From JACQHM01 sp964535215 (GTDB lineage: Bacteria > Methylomirabilota > Methylomirabilia > Methylomirabilales > JACQHM01): a stretch of DNA of 64,000 nucleotides. A program made the position numbers and the translations under genes. The stretch's first letter is position 1. Each line of letters begins with the position of its first letter. The DNA is taken from NCBI GenBank assembly GCA_964535215.1, contig CAZHST010000017.1:6869-70868 (forward strand). Reading direction: 5' to 3'. The notes below the pieces were generated by a model. The model was not told the DNA's origin, did not search any database, and worked only from the letters and a program-made list of their open reading frames with translations. Positions 31,856 to 40,320 of the stretch are shown piece after piece.

Positions 31856-33424
31856 ATGGCCCAGCAAAAGATCAAATTTCCGGCGCTCACTGATGCCATC
31901 AGATCCAGGAAGATGATAGACATGCTGAAGTTCTTCGGTCCCGGGGCCATCATGGCCTCACTGACCATCGGGTCCGGCGAGACCTTCTTCGCCTCCCGGG
32001 GAGGGGCCATCTTCGGCTACGCCATCCTGTGGGCGTTCACCCTGGGTACCATCATGAAGGGGATCGCGACCTATACGGCCATGAGGTATATCACCTTGAC
32101 CGGGGAGCACCCCATGGATCGGTGGGCCCACTTCCCCGGCCCGAAAGGGTGGTTCCCCTTCCTGATTGGGGCCCTGAGCATCGCCTGCTTCCCCTTCTGG
32201 CTTTCCTTCCTCCCCTCCCTCCTGGGAACCCTCACGAACTGGATGTTCGGCTTCGGGGACCATCGGGTCTGGGGGACCTTCTTCATCGCCTTGGCCATCG
32301 CTTTGACCATCATGGGAGGCTACGACGTCCTGGAGAAGGCCCAGACGATCATCGTTGCCTTGCTGATCATCAGCATCCTCTTTTCCGTTTTCTACTTCCA
32401 GCCCGACTGGCTGGCCGTTCTCAAAGGGAGCTTCATCCCGAGCCTCCCCGATTATGCCCCCTGGATCTTCCAGAAGTATCCGGAGGTGGCCTCGCGGCCG
32501 GTCTGGGTGGAGGCCATTGTCTACGTGGGGGCCATCGGCGGCGGGACCTACGACTACATCGGGTATGTGGGCCTCCTTCGGGAGAAGGACTGGGGCGTCC
32601 TCGGCCTGCCGAACCTCCAGGAGGTGCAGCAGCGGGTCTACGAGTTGACGGGGAAAGGGGAAAGGATCCCCCTCTCCGAGGAGCCGGAGGATGTGGAGAC
32701 CGGTCTGGCCTGGCTGAAGGCCCCGATCATTGACGTCACCATCTCCTTCGCCTCGGTGGTCATCTTCGCCGCCGGCTTCATGATCGGCGGGGCCCGGATC
32801 CTCCACACCGACCAGTTGATCCCCTCCGGGTTGAAGCTCCTGGAGTACCAGGCCCGGTTCCTGACCGATATCCACAAATGGCTCCTCCCCATCTACGATG
32901 CCGGGGTCTTCCTGGCCATCTTCGGCACCGTCTATGGGGCCTACGAGGTCTACACCAGGACGGCCTACGAGTGCATGCGGACGGTGTTTAAAGGCCTGAG
33001 GCACATCCCTGTCGAGAAGGTGAGGCCCTGGGTTCTGGCCTACGTGGGGGTGGTGGGGCTCTTCATCATGTGGCTCCCCAAGCTTTTCCCAAACATCAAG
33101 CTGATTGACATCCCGACCCCGGCGGGGATCATCGGGGGCGTCTTCACGTTAGGCCTCTGGTCCCTGGCGATGCTCTGGACGGACCGGACCTACCTCCCCA
33201 AGCCCTACCAGATGGGGCCGGTCCTCTTCACCCTCAATCTCATCTCGGGCATCGCCATGACGGCCATGGGCCTGAAGGCCTGGTGGGACTACGGGGTGGA
33301 TACCTTTGGGGCAAACGGTGGGTGGAAGGGGTATGGCTTTCTCCTCTTCATGGTCATCCTCTCCATGATCATCGTGGCTCTGATCAACAGGTACTACCGG
33401 AGGAAGGAAGCCCTGGCTTCCTAG
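31856..33424 (+). CDS. Nramp-related membrane transporter (non-canonical metal site), second copy
   Basis: The 522-residue protein has about eleven membrane helices. The first helix reads F-G-P-G-A-I-M-A-S-L-T-I-G-S-G-E, with G-S-G-E where Nramp metal transporters have D-P-G-N. The sixth-helix region reads G-A-I-G-G-G-T-Y-D-Y-I-G-Y-V-G with no M-P-H motif. ATG 31856 is preferred to the in-frame start at 31832 because GGAGGG lies 8 bases upstream and the helix order fits. It is distantly related to the protein at 18959. It is preceded by a long leader with an attenuator-like hairpin, and a small membrane protein gene follows in the same frame just after its stop codon. The cargo is unknown. 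Confidence 0.8.
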   Translation: MAQQKIKFPALTDAIRSRKMIDMLKFFGPGAIMASLTIGSGETFFASRGGAIFGYAILWAFTLGTIMKGIATYTAMRYITLTGEHPMDRWAHFPGPKGWFPFLIGALSIACFPFWLSFLPSLLGTLTNWMFGFGDHRVWGTFFIALAIALTIMGGYDVLEKAQTIIVALLIISILFSVFYFQPDWLAVLKGSFIPSLPDYAPWIFQKYPEVASRPVWVEAIVYVGAIGGGTYDYIGYVGLLREKDWGVLGLPNLQEVQQRVYELTGKGERIPLSEEPEDVETGLAWLKAPIIDVTISFASVVIFAAGFMIGGARILHTDQLIPSGLKLLEYQARFLTDIHKWLLPIYDAGVFLAIFGTVYGAYEVYTRTAYECMRTVFKGLRHIPVEKVRPWVLAYVGVVGLFIMWLPKLFPNIKLIDIPTPAGIIGGVFTLGLWSLAMLWTDRTYLPKPYQMGPVLFTLNLISGIAMTAMGLKAWWDYGVDTFGANGGWKGYGFLLFMVILSMIIVALINRYYRRKEALAS

Positions 33425-33439
33425 ACAGAAGGAGGCGAT

Positions 33440-33733
33440 CTGGCGAAGGGACCCTATCGGTCAGAGGATAAGGAAACCCAGCAGAAGATCGAACGGCTGG
33501 TAGACCTCCGGGAGAAGTACCGGTACCAGAGGAGGCTGTGGGGGTGGGGTCTTCTCATCTCCATCCTGACTTCCAGCTTCTTCGTCCGCCACCCTACGCC
33601 CCTGACCTTCCCGGTAGGTCTGATCGCTCTTGGGGTGGGTGTTTTGTCCGCATGGGCCTTCTTCCAGTGCAGCCGGGCGATTCGTATGATGGATAAGGCC
33701 CTGGCCCCTTACCGGGTCAAGGAGAAGCCCTAA
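33440..33733 (+). CDS. Small two-helix membrane protein, apparent CTG start
   Basis: A 97-residue open frame follows the transporter with only 15 bases between. It has a charged N-terminal helix (E-K-Y-R-Y-Q-R-R-L) and two hydrophobic helices (G-W-G-L-L-I-S-I-L-T-S-S-F-F and V-G-L-I-A-L-G-V-G-V-L-S-A-W). A charged tail ends K-E-K-P. The only initiator between the upstream stop and the conserved-looking part is CTG at 33440, four bases after a strong AAGGAGG. The frame is the same as that of the transporter, so readthrough of the TAG at 33422 is a formal alternative. It may be an accessory subunit of the transporter, which is inferred from position. I do not recognise the family. Confidence 0.65.
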   Translation: MAKGPYRSEDKETQQKIERLVDLREKYRYQRRLWGWGLLISILTSSFFVRHPTPLTFPVGLIALGVGVLSAWAFFQCSRAIRMMDKALAPYRVKEKP

Positions 33734-33755
33734 CCGCTCCCACCCCAACGCAGGT

Positions 33756-34397
33756 CTAGGGGACGCCAGGAGGGATTCCTTCCCCGTGATGGTTGAGAAA
33801 CCAGTTTTGGTCAACCATCTCCTCCAAGTCGAAGGGGGGCTGGCCTGGCCCTGTTAAGGGATCCTCCGGGTGGGGCTTGAGATATCCTGACCTGGCCATC
33901 TTAGCCAGGTAGCGCTGCTCCCAATAATGGGCCTCCAGCTCCCGCTCGATTCGGCCTGTGGGGTGTTGATTCGTCTGGTGGGTCTGGACCCAGTGGACCA
34001 ACTCGTGAAGGAGGGTCCCTCGACAGAACACTTCAGGGGAGACCTTGAAAAGCCCGGCGCGGGACGAGCACTCTTCGTTCAGGAGGATGAGATCGGGCTG
34101 ATCCTGGGTCCCTCTCTTATAATACCCGAAGATGACCATGTCCCCTGGCATTCGGACCCGGCGGCGGAACTCGGAGGGGTTCAAGACCTCCACCCGGGGC
34201 CTGGGGAGAGAGGTCAAGTCCCAACCGGTCAACCGCTGAAGCTCTCGGATCAGCTCCTCCACATCGTAGGCCGGCTGGACCGGGGCCTCGACCCCTGATG
34301 CCCCCCCGGGCCCCAAGAGTCCACCAGCCAGGGCCGCCACCAGACCCACGCCGAGAATCCAGGGTGTAAGACCCTGGTCCCCCCCCTTCTCCCGCAT
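33756..34397 (-). CDS. Secreted zincin-like metallopeptidase of unknown family
   Basis: The 213-residue protein has a signal peptide (W-I-L-G-V-G-L-V-A-A-L-A-G-G) and an H-E-L-V-H zinc-binding motif in L-L-H-E-L-V-H-W-V-Q. About 20 residues later comes E-R-E-L-E-A-H-Y-W, which can supply the glutamate third ligand of a gluzincin. A Pro/Asp-rich C-terminal tail follows. ATG 34397 is preferred over 34433 because GGGGAGGGGG lies just upstream. Two cysteines (in E-E-C-S-S and V-F-C-R-G) could form a disulfide in the periplasm. It is the last gene of the minus-strand run and is convergent with the small membrane protein gene. The substrate is unknown. Confidence 0.72.
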   Translation of the reverse strand: MREKGGDQGLTPWILGVGLVAALAGGLLGPGGASGVEAPVQPAYDVEELIRELQRLTGWDLTSLPRPRVEVLNPSEFRRRVRMPGDMVIFGYYKRGTQDQPDLILLNEECSSRAGLFKVSPEVFCRGTLLHELVHWVQTHQTNQHPTGRIERELEAHYWEQRYLAKMARSGYLKPHPEDPLTGPGQPPFDLEEMVDQNWFLNHHGEGIPPGVP

Positions 34398-34441
34398 GAC
34401 CCCCTCCCCAATGCCCCCTGGACGCGGAGGCATTCTAATCC

Positions 34442-35215
34442 CTACAGGCCGTACCCGCCATCCACCACCAGGTTATGGCCGGTCACGAAGTCCGAAGCCG
34501 ATGAGGCCAAGAAAACGACAGCCCCGCCGAGATCCTTATAGGGCTCGCCGTAACGCTTGATGACCCCCCGATCCACCCGGATGGCCCTGATCGCCGGATC
34601 GTCGCAGCGGGCGGCCGTTAACGGTGTCCGGAAGAAACCGGGACTGATGGCGTTGACGTAGATGTTGTATCCTGCCCACTCGACGGCCAACGCCTTCGTC
34701 AGCATGATGACCCCGCCTTTTGCCGCGTGATAATGGACGTAGTACGCATCCCGGTTGATGATGACCCCGGCCAGTGAGGCAATGTTGATGATCTTCCCAC
34801 CCCCTTGAGCGATCATGTGGGGGGCCACGGCCTTACAGCACAGGAAAACCCCCTTTAAATCCAGATCCACAACCCGATCCCACTCCTCCTCGCTGATCGT
34901 GAGGGCATGGTTCACGACGGCCGTTCCGGCGTTGTTGACCAGGATATCAATCCTCCCCCACCCTGCGATGATGGCCTCCACCATGGCGGCCACCTCGGGA
35001 GTCTGGGTGACATCGGCCTTGATAGGCATGGCCCGCCGACCCCGCTCCCGGACCATCGCCGCCGTCTCCTCGGCCCTCTCCATCACAATATCGTTGATGG
35101 CGATATCGGCTCCTGCCTCGGCCAGGGCCAGGGCCATTCCCTGTCCGAGACCCTGCCCCGCCCCGGTGACCAGGGCGATCTTCCCGTCCAACCGAAAACG
35201 CTCCAGGACGCCCAT
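34442..35215 (-). CDS. Short-chain dehydrogenase/reductase (classical SDR)
   Basis: The 257-residue protein has the classical SDR layout. It shows the cofactor motif T-G-A-G-Q-G-L-G, N-N-A-G-T, the catalytic Ser in I-N-I-A-S-L-A-G, and Tyr/Lys in Y-H-A-A-K. It also has the C-terminal D-G-G-Y-G-L typical of the FabG/gluconate 5-dehydrogenase-like group. The acidic residue after the second strand (A-I-N-D-I) favours NAD over NADP. It is one of two SDR genes flanking the cyclase/AAA regulator. The substrate is not deducible. Confidence 0.92.
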   Translation of the reverse strand: MGVLERFRLDGKIALVTGAGQGLGQGMALALAEAGADIAINDIVMERAEETAAMVRERGRRAMPIKADVTQTPEVAAMVEAIIAGWGRIDILVNNAGTAVVNHALTISEEEWDRVVDLDLKGVFLCCKAVAPHMIAQGGGKIINIASLAGVIINRDAYYVHYHAAKGGVIMLTKALAVEWAGYNIYVNAISPGFFRTPLTAARCDDPAIRAIRVDRGVIKRYGEPYKDLGGAVVFLASSASDFVTGHNLVVDGGYGL

Positions 35216-35348
35216 CAGCCTCTCCTCCGTAAAAAGGGCTCGTCGTACGCCATAAGAACCATCCCTACAGGGATTCGACGAGAAGTTCCGTCACATCTTT
35301 GATAAGAAAGCCCCCCTCCCTCACCGATGCCATGAATAGGGGATCTCC

Positions 35349-38300
35349 TCATCCCGCCTGCGTCAGGGCGGCCTCGGTGCGGATGAGCCAGAACGTCATC
35401 TCCATAGAGCGGTACAGCTCGATGGCGGTGGACAGTTCAGCGCGGGCCTGCTCCAGCCGACCCATCTTAGCATACAGGGTGCCGAGGCCGAGGTGGCAGT
35501 GGGCTAAAAGCGGGCGCATCCCCAGTTCATCGGCCAGGGCGAGGGCCTGCCGGTAGTGATCTTCGGCCTTCTTGACCTCCGGCGGATCAAGATGGGTCAC
35601 GATCTCCCCGAGGAGGCGTAGCGCGCAGGCCTCGTAGCCGCGCTCACCCCGCTCACGAGCCAGCGTGAGGGCTCGACCCGTGAAGGCGAGGGCGTCCTCG
35701 AGCCGGCCGGCGAGCACGTAGCTCTCGCCCAGATGCACGACCACGGCGGAATGAAACGCACCGACGAGTCCCATGGACTCGAGGGCCGTGAGGGCCTGTT
35801 CCAGTAGCGCGAGGCCCTCGGCGAGGCGCCCCGAGACGGCGTACATGTGGCCCAGACGCCACCCAGTGAAAGCTGCCAAGAAAGGCACATTTCGCTCCTG
35901 GGAGAGCCCGAACGCGCGCTCGTAGAGGGGGACCGCGGGGCCGAGATCCCCCCATTTGTAATGCAGATACGCAAGGCCCCAGCACGCGAGGATCAGGCTA
36001 AACGCGTGATCGAGCGCCTCGGCGATTCGAATCCCCTCTTGGGCGTGGACGACCCCTTCTTCGAACTCTCCTTTGTTGGCCAGTGACTCCGCCAGCAGCC
36101 AGCGGGACATCACCGCGGGAAACCCGGTCAGGCCACAGCGTTCTCGGATCCGATCGCCTTCGAGGAGCTCGACGTTGCGCAGGAAGAAGTCCTTGGCCTG
36201 CTGATAGTCGCCTGCGAGGTAGCAGGCCGCGCCGAGGTAGTGGTTGGCCGCGACCCGGAGCGGGAAATCCCCGAGGGCCTCGGCGACGGCCAGCGCATTC
36301 TCGGCAAACGTGCGCACCTCGGTCGGACGGCCGGTCAGCCAGAGATAGTGGCTCATGTAAACCGACACCCATCCGAGTCGCCGTTGATCACCGAGCGTCC
36401 GGGCCAAGCCCTCAGCGTCGTGGAGATCCCGGAGGGCTCTCTGGAGCTCTCCGAGCGGGACGAGCGCCGTCCGGAGGTCGAAGCGGAGGTCGATGGCCTG
36501 CTCCAGGGTCTCGCGAGCCTCGGGAAGATGCGCGAGCGCCTTTAGCGCCTGTTCAAAGTACGCCACAGCCTCCCGGTTGGCGGAACGCTCGAAAGCCTTG
36601 GCGCCGGCCTGACGGAGGTAGATGACGGCCTTGCCCCAGACCTCTCCCCGGAAGGCGTGGTAGCCCAGCCGCTCGACGTGTTCGATCAGCCGGTCAGGAT
36701 AGAGCCGTTCGATGGCTTCGACGATCCGGGCGTGGAGGGGGCGCCGCCGTTCCTGGAGGAGACTCTGGTAGGCCACCTCGTGGGTGAGGGCGTGCTTGAA
36801 GGTGTATTCAAGGTCGGGGAAGAGGCTCGTCTCGTAGAGGAACTCAGCAGCCTGGAGATGGGTGAGACCGTGACGGAGGGCCTCCTCAGGCATTTCAACG
36901 ATGGCCTGGAGGAGGGGGAAGGGCACATCTTTGCCAATGACAGCAGCCGACTGGAGGAGACGTTTCTCCTCAAAGGGGAGGCGATCGATCCGGGCGGCGA
37001 GCACTGCCTGGACTGTGGCCGGCACCTGAACGGTCGGGAGGGCCTCTGCCAGGCGATAGGCCCCCCGCTCCCCGACCAGAACCTGGGTCTCGATCAATGT
37101 TTGGACACTCTCCTCCAGGAAGAAGGGGTTCCCCTCAGTCCGCTCAATCAAGAGCTGTTTGAGCGGCTGAAGTCCAACACCATCTCCAAGGAGGGCCTGC
37201 AGCAGTTCTTCGGCGCTCTCAGGGGGCAAGGGATCAAGCCGGAGCTGCGTGTAATAGGTCTTACTCCCCCAACTATGCTGATACTCGGGGCGGTAGTTGA
37301 CCAGGAGGAGAATCCGGACGGTCGGGAGGCTCTCGATCAAGCTGTCCAGAAGGGCCTGGGTCTCACTGTCAATCCAGTGGAGGTCCTCGAAGACCACGAT
37401 GAGGGGTTGGACCTGGCTCTCCCGGAGCAGCAAGCGCTTGACCGCCTCCAACGTGCGCTGACGGCGCTGAGGAGGGTCCAGGGCCTGCCACTGGGGATCC
37501 TCCACCGGCACATCCAAGAGCGTGAGGAATGCGGGTAGCGTCGGCTCTAACACCCTGTCGAGAGCAAGGAGCTTGCCCGTGACCTTCTCGCGGATCTTCC
37601 GGTGATCATCCCGGTCCTCGACCTGGAAGTAGGCCTTAAGGAGGTCGCGGACGGGGAGATAGGGCGTGGCCTTCCCGTAGGAGACGGAGCTACTTTCGAG
37701 GAGAAGCCATCCCTGGGTCCGATGGGAATGGGTGAACTCCCAAACGAGGCGAGACTTGCCCACGCCGGGTTCCCCGACAAGGGCTATCACCTGGCCGTGA
37801 CCAGCCCGGGCCTTGTCGAGAGCCTGACGGAGGGCCTCCAGCTCGGCCTGCCGCCCCACAAAGCGGGTGAGCCCCCGGGCCGCGGCGGCCTGCATCCGCG
37901 TCCGGGTGGGGGAGGCGCCAATCAGGTCGAACACCTCCACCGGCTCTGCCAGCCCTTTAACGGGGATGGGGCCTAGGGGGTTGACGATAATGAACCCTTC
38001 CGCCAGCTTTAGGGTCTCAGCGGTCAGCCGAATACTCCCAGGGAGCGCCAGCTGTTCCATCCGGGCCGCCAGGTGCGTGGTCTGCCCAATGGCCGAATAG
38101 TCCATGTGGAGATCATTGCCGATGGCCCGGACCACCACCTCCCCGGAGTTGAGGCCAACCCGGATCTGGACCTCGATCCCGTATGAGCGGCGGATCGCCT
38201 CCGTGTAACGGCGGATCGCCTCCTGCATCCCTAAAGCGGCGTAACAGGCCCGGACGGCATGGTCTTCATGGGCGATGGGCGCCCCGAAGAGGGCCATAAT

Positions 38301-38456
38301 GCCGTCCCCTAGGACCTGGTTCACGGTCCCCTCGTAGCGGTGGACCGCCTCCATCAGGCGTTCCAGCACGGGATCGAGGATCTTCCGGGCCTCCTCCGGG
38401 TCCCGATCCGCCAGCAACTCCATGGAGCCCCTGAGATCGGCGAAGAGGACTGTCAC
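35349..38456 (-). CDS. Adenylate/guanylate cyclase-AAA ATPase-TPR regulator (main part)
   Basis: The 1,035-residue frame begins directly in a class III cyclase domain (F-A-D-L-R-G-S, G-D-G-I-M-A-L-F-G, G-L-N-S-G-E-V-V, T-T-H-L-A-A-R-M). An STAND-like AAA ATPase follows with Walker A G-E-P-G-V-G-K-S and D-L-H-W-I-D. The C-terminal half is a long alpha-solenoid of TPR repeats. In relatives a double zinc ribbon is fused in front; here it sits in another frame (38453-38722). The start at GTG 38456 overlaps the ribbon stop (GTGA), so either one base was lost near 38482-38487 or the two parts are made by coupled re-initiation. The transition-state Asn of canonical cyclases is His here. It may sense a ligand through the TPRs and control gene expression. 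Confidence 0.85.
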   Translation of the reverse strand: MTVLFADLRGSMELLADRDPEEARKILDPVLERLMEAVHRYEGTVNQVLGDGIMALFGAPIAHEDHAVRACYAALGMQEAIRRYTEAIRRSYGIEVQIRVGLNSGEVVVRAIGNDLHMDYSAIGQTTHLAARMEQLALPGSIRLTAETLKLAEGFIIVNPLGPIPVKGLAEPVEVFDLIGASPTRTRMQAAAARGLTRFVGRQAELEALRQALDKARAGHGQVIALVGEPGVGKSRLVWEFTHSHRTQGWLLLESSSVSYGKATPYLPVRDLLKAYFQVEDRDDHRKIREKVTGKLLALDRVLEPTLPAFLTLLDVPVEDPQWQALDPPQRRQRTLEAVKRLLLRESQVQPLIVVFEDLHWIDSETQALLDSLIESLPTVRILLLVNYRPEYQHSWGSKTYYTQLRLDPLPPESAEELLQALLGDGVGLQPLKQLLIERTEGNPFFLEESVQTLIETQVLVGERGAYRLAEALPTVQVPATVQAVLAARIDRLPFEEKRLLQSAAVIGKDVPFPLLQAIVEMPEEALRHGLTHLQAAEFLYETSLFPDLEYTFKHALTHEVAYQSLLQERRRPLHARIVEAIERLYPDRLIEHVERLGYHAFRGEVWGKAVIYLRQAGAKAFERSANREAVAYFEQALKALAHLPEARETLEQAIDLRFDLRTALVPLGELQRALRDLHDAEGLARTLGDQRRLGWVSVYMSHYLWLTGRPTEVRTFAENALAVAEALGDFPLRVAANHYLGAACYLAGDYQQAKDFFLRNVELLEGDRIRERCGLTGFPAVMSRWLLAESLANKGEFEEGVVHAQEGIRIAEALDHAFSLILACWGLAYLHYKWGDLGPAVPLYERAFGLSQERNVPFLAAFTGWRLGHMYAVSGRLAEGLALLEQALTALESMGLVGAFHSAVVVHLGESYVLAGRLEDALAFTGRALTLARERGERGYEACALRLLGEIVTHLDPPEVKKAEDHYRQALALADELGMRPLLAHCHLGLGTLYAKMGRLEQARAELSTAIELYRSMEMTFWLIRTEAALTQAG

Positions 38457-38722
38457 CTGCTTCCGCTCCCCTTGGAGAGAAGGCGGGAGGTGAGGATCTT
38501 CTCGGCGAGGTACTTTGGGGTGTAGGCCTGGGGAGAAGCGAAGCGTGTTTTAGGAGCCGGACTCGGTGGCTGCCCCAGGTTAAAGCCGCACTTTTTGCAG
38601 AACTTGGCCCCTAGCTTCACCGGCTGGCCGCAGCCTGGGCAATGAAGCTCCAACTTGGCGCCGCACTCTTCACAGAAAGCTGCGTCCTCTTCGTTCTCAT
38701 GCTGACACTGACCGCAGATCAC
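38453..38722 (-). CDS. Double zinc-ribbon N-terminal part of the cyclase regulator
   Basis: The frame encodes two zinc ribbons (C-G-Q-C...C-E-E-C-G and C-P-G-C-G...C-K-K-C-G) and a linker ending in T-P-K-Y-L-A-E-K-I-L-T-S-R. The same linker normally runs straight into G-E-R-K-Q-V-T-V-L-F of the cyclase domain. Here the frame instead continues 9 codons to a TGA, while the expected continuation P-S-L-Q-G-E-R-K-Q-V is found in the cyclase frame. GTG 38722 is chosen as start because GAGGAG precedes it and relatives begin at the first zinc ribbon; ATG 38776 inside the SDR gene is an alternative. It is most simply the first part of a single gene with a frameshift. Confidence 0.72.
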   Translation of the reverse strand: MICGQCQHENEEDAAFCEECGAKLELHCPGCGQPVKLGAKFCKKCGFNLGQPPSPAPKTRFASPQAYTPKYLAEKILTSRLLSKGSGSR

Positions 38723-38753
38723 CTTTTCCGGCTCCTCGGGAGCGGGGGGTGGC

Positions 38754-39518
38754 TCACCAGACGCTCTGTCCTCCATCAACCACAAAGGCCGCCCCGGTGA
38801 CGAAGCTTGAAGCCTCGGAGGCCAAAAAGACCACGATCCCCCCCAGCTCCTCGGGCTTCCCCAGCCGCCGCATGGGGATCCACCGCTTGATGTACTCCTG
38901 CCCCTCCCTCGTAGCGAAAAAGGCCTCGTTCATCGCCGTAAGGAAATAACCGGGGCAGATGGCGTTCACCCGGATGTTGTACCGGGCCCACTCGATCGCT
39001 AACGATCTCGTCAACTGCAAGATTCCTCCCTTGCTCGCCGCATACGGGGCCAGGTGGGGAGATCCCAGGAAACCTGCGATGGAGGCCACGTTGATGATCC
39101 GTCCGCTCCTCCTCTCCACCATGTGGGCTCCTACAGCCTTCGAGCAGAGGAAGGTCCCGTTCAGGTTGGTGTCGAGGACCTTTGTCCAATCCTCCACCGA
39201 TACCTCAAGGAGGGGCTTCACGTGGGCGATGCCTGCACAGTTGACCAGGATGTCAAGCTTCCCAAAGGCCTTGAGGGCCTCCTCGACCATCGCCTCCACC
39301 TCCCGTGGGTTGGTCACATCCACCTTAAGAGGAAGGGCCTTTCTGCCCAAGGCCTGGATGGCTGTCGCGGTCTGCTCCAGATCCTTGAGACCCCTGGCCG
39401 AAACCACACAATCGGCGCCGGCCTCGGCCAGCGCCAGGGCCGAAGCCTTCCCCAACCCCCGGCTGGCCCCCGTGACCAGGGCCACCTGGCCGTCTAGGCG
39501 AAACCGGTCAAGGACCAT
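38754..39518 (-). CDS. Short-chain dehydrogenase/reductase (classical SDR)
   Basis: The 254-residue protein shows T-G-A-S-R-G-L-G, N-C-A-G, the catalytic Ser in V-A-S-I-A-G, Y-A-A-S-K, and a D-G-G-Q-S-V-W end. It resembles FabG or gluconate 5-dehydrogenase-type enzymes. The residue set V-S-A-R after the second strand suggests NADPH use. It lies 12 bases after the LivF-like gene and 31 bases before the zinc-ribbon part of the regulator. It is related to, but clearly different from, the SDR at 34442. Confidence 0.92.
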   Translation of the reverse strand: MVLDRFRLDGQVALVTGASRGLGKASALALAEAGADCVVSARGLKDLEQTATAIQALGRKALPLKVDVTNPREVEAMVEEALKAFGKLDILVNCAGIAHVKPLLEVSVEDWTKVLDTNLNGTFLCSKAVGAHMVERRSGRIINVASIAGFLGSPHLAPYAASKGGILQLTRSLAIEWARYNIRVNAICPGYFLTAMNEAFFATREGQEYIKRWIPMRRLGKPEELGGIVVFLASEASSFVTGAAFVVDGGQSVW

Positions 39519-39530
39519 TGGAGACCTCCA

Positions 39531-40319
39531 TCACCCCAGCCACCGCTTCCGGCGCCGGTAGCTTTTAACATCCTGGAAACTCTTCCGCCCGACCTTGCCA
39601 AAGCCCAGATAGAATTCCTTCACATCCTCATCCTCCTTTAACTTCTCCGCCGGGCCGTCCAGGACGATCTTCCCGTTTTCCATGACATACCCGTAGTCGG
39701 CCACGGTCAGGGCCATCTTTGCGTTCTGCTCGACCAGCAGGATGGTCACCCCCTCTTCGCGATTCAGCCGTCTAATGATCTCGAAGATCTCAGCCACGAT
39801 CAGGGGGGCGAGGCCGAGGGAAGGCTCGTCCAGGAGGAGGAGCTTCGGCTTGGCCATCAACGCGCTCCCGATGGCCAGCATCTGCTGCTCCCCCCCGGAG
39901 AGATACCCGGCCCTTACGTTCCGGCGTTCCTTCAGGCGGGGGAAGTAGTGATAAACCCGCTCCAGCCCCTCCTCCACCTCCCCCCGGGGTCGAAGGTACG
40001 AGCCGATGAGGAGGTTCTCCTCGGGGGTCAGCTCATCGAAGATCCGCCGACCTTCCCGGACATAGATGATCCCGAGCCGGGCGATGTCCTCGGGGTAGCG
40101 GTTCTGGATCCTCTTGCCTTCGAACTCGATACTCCCCCTGGTCACCTCCCCCCTCTCCAGCTTAATCAGGCCGGAGATGGCCTTGAGCGTGGTGGACTTC
40201 CCGGCTCCATTGGCCCCGATCAGGGTCGTGATGGAGCCTCCCCGGACCTGGAGGGAGATCCCCTTCAGGACCAGGATCAGCCCCCAGAACATGACCTCCA
40301 TATTCGTGAGCGTCAACAT
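39531..40319 (-). CDS. livF: Branched-chain amino acid-type ABC transporter ATPase (LivF)
   Basis: The 262-residue protein has Walker A G-A-N-G-A-G-K-S, signature L-S-G-G-E-Q-Q-M-L-A, Walker B L-L-L-L-D-E-P-S-L-G-L-A and switch glutamine V-E-Q-N-A. These are LivF features. A C-terminal extension of about 25 residues (G-R-K-S-F-Q-D-V-K-S-Y-R-R) is typical of LivF proteins in synthetase-linked clusters. It follows the LivK gene by one base. No LivG, LivH or LivM gene accompanies it; those of the cluster at 25444-30083 lack LivF and LivK and are the obvious partners. Confidence 0.9.
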   Translation of the reverse strand: MLTLTNMEVMFWGLILVLKGISLQVRGGSITTLIGANGAGKSTTLKAISGLIKLERGEVTRGSIEFEGKRIQNRYPEDIARLGIIYVREGRRIFDELTPEENLLIGSYLRPRGEVEEGLERVYHYFPRLKERRNVRAGYLSGGEQQMLAIGSALMAKPKLLLLDEPSLGLAPLIVAEIFEIIRRLNREEGVTILLVEQNAKMALTVADYGYVMENGKIVLDGPAEKLKEDEDVKEFYLGFGKVGRKSFQDVKSYRRRKRWLG

Positions 40320-40320
40320 G

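Noticed and set aside
31958..33004. A 348-codon antisense frame within the Nramp-related gene
   Set aside because: Highly acidic, Gly-rich shadow of membrane helices; no start signal or domain.
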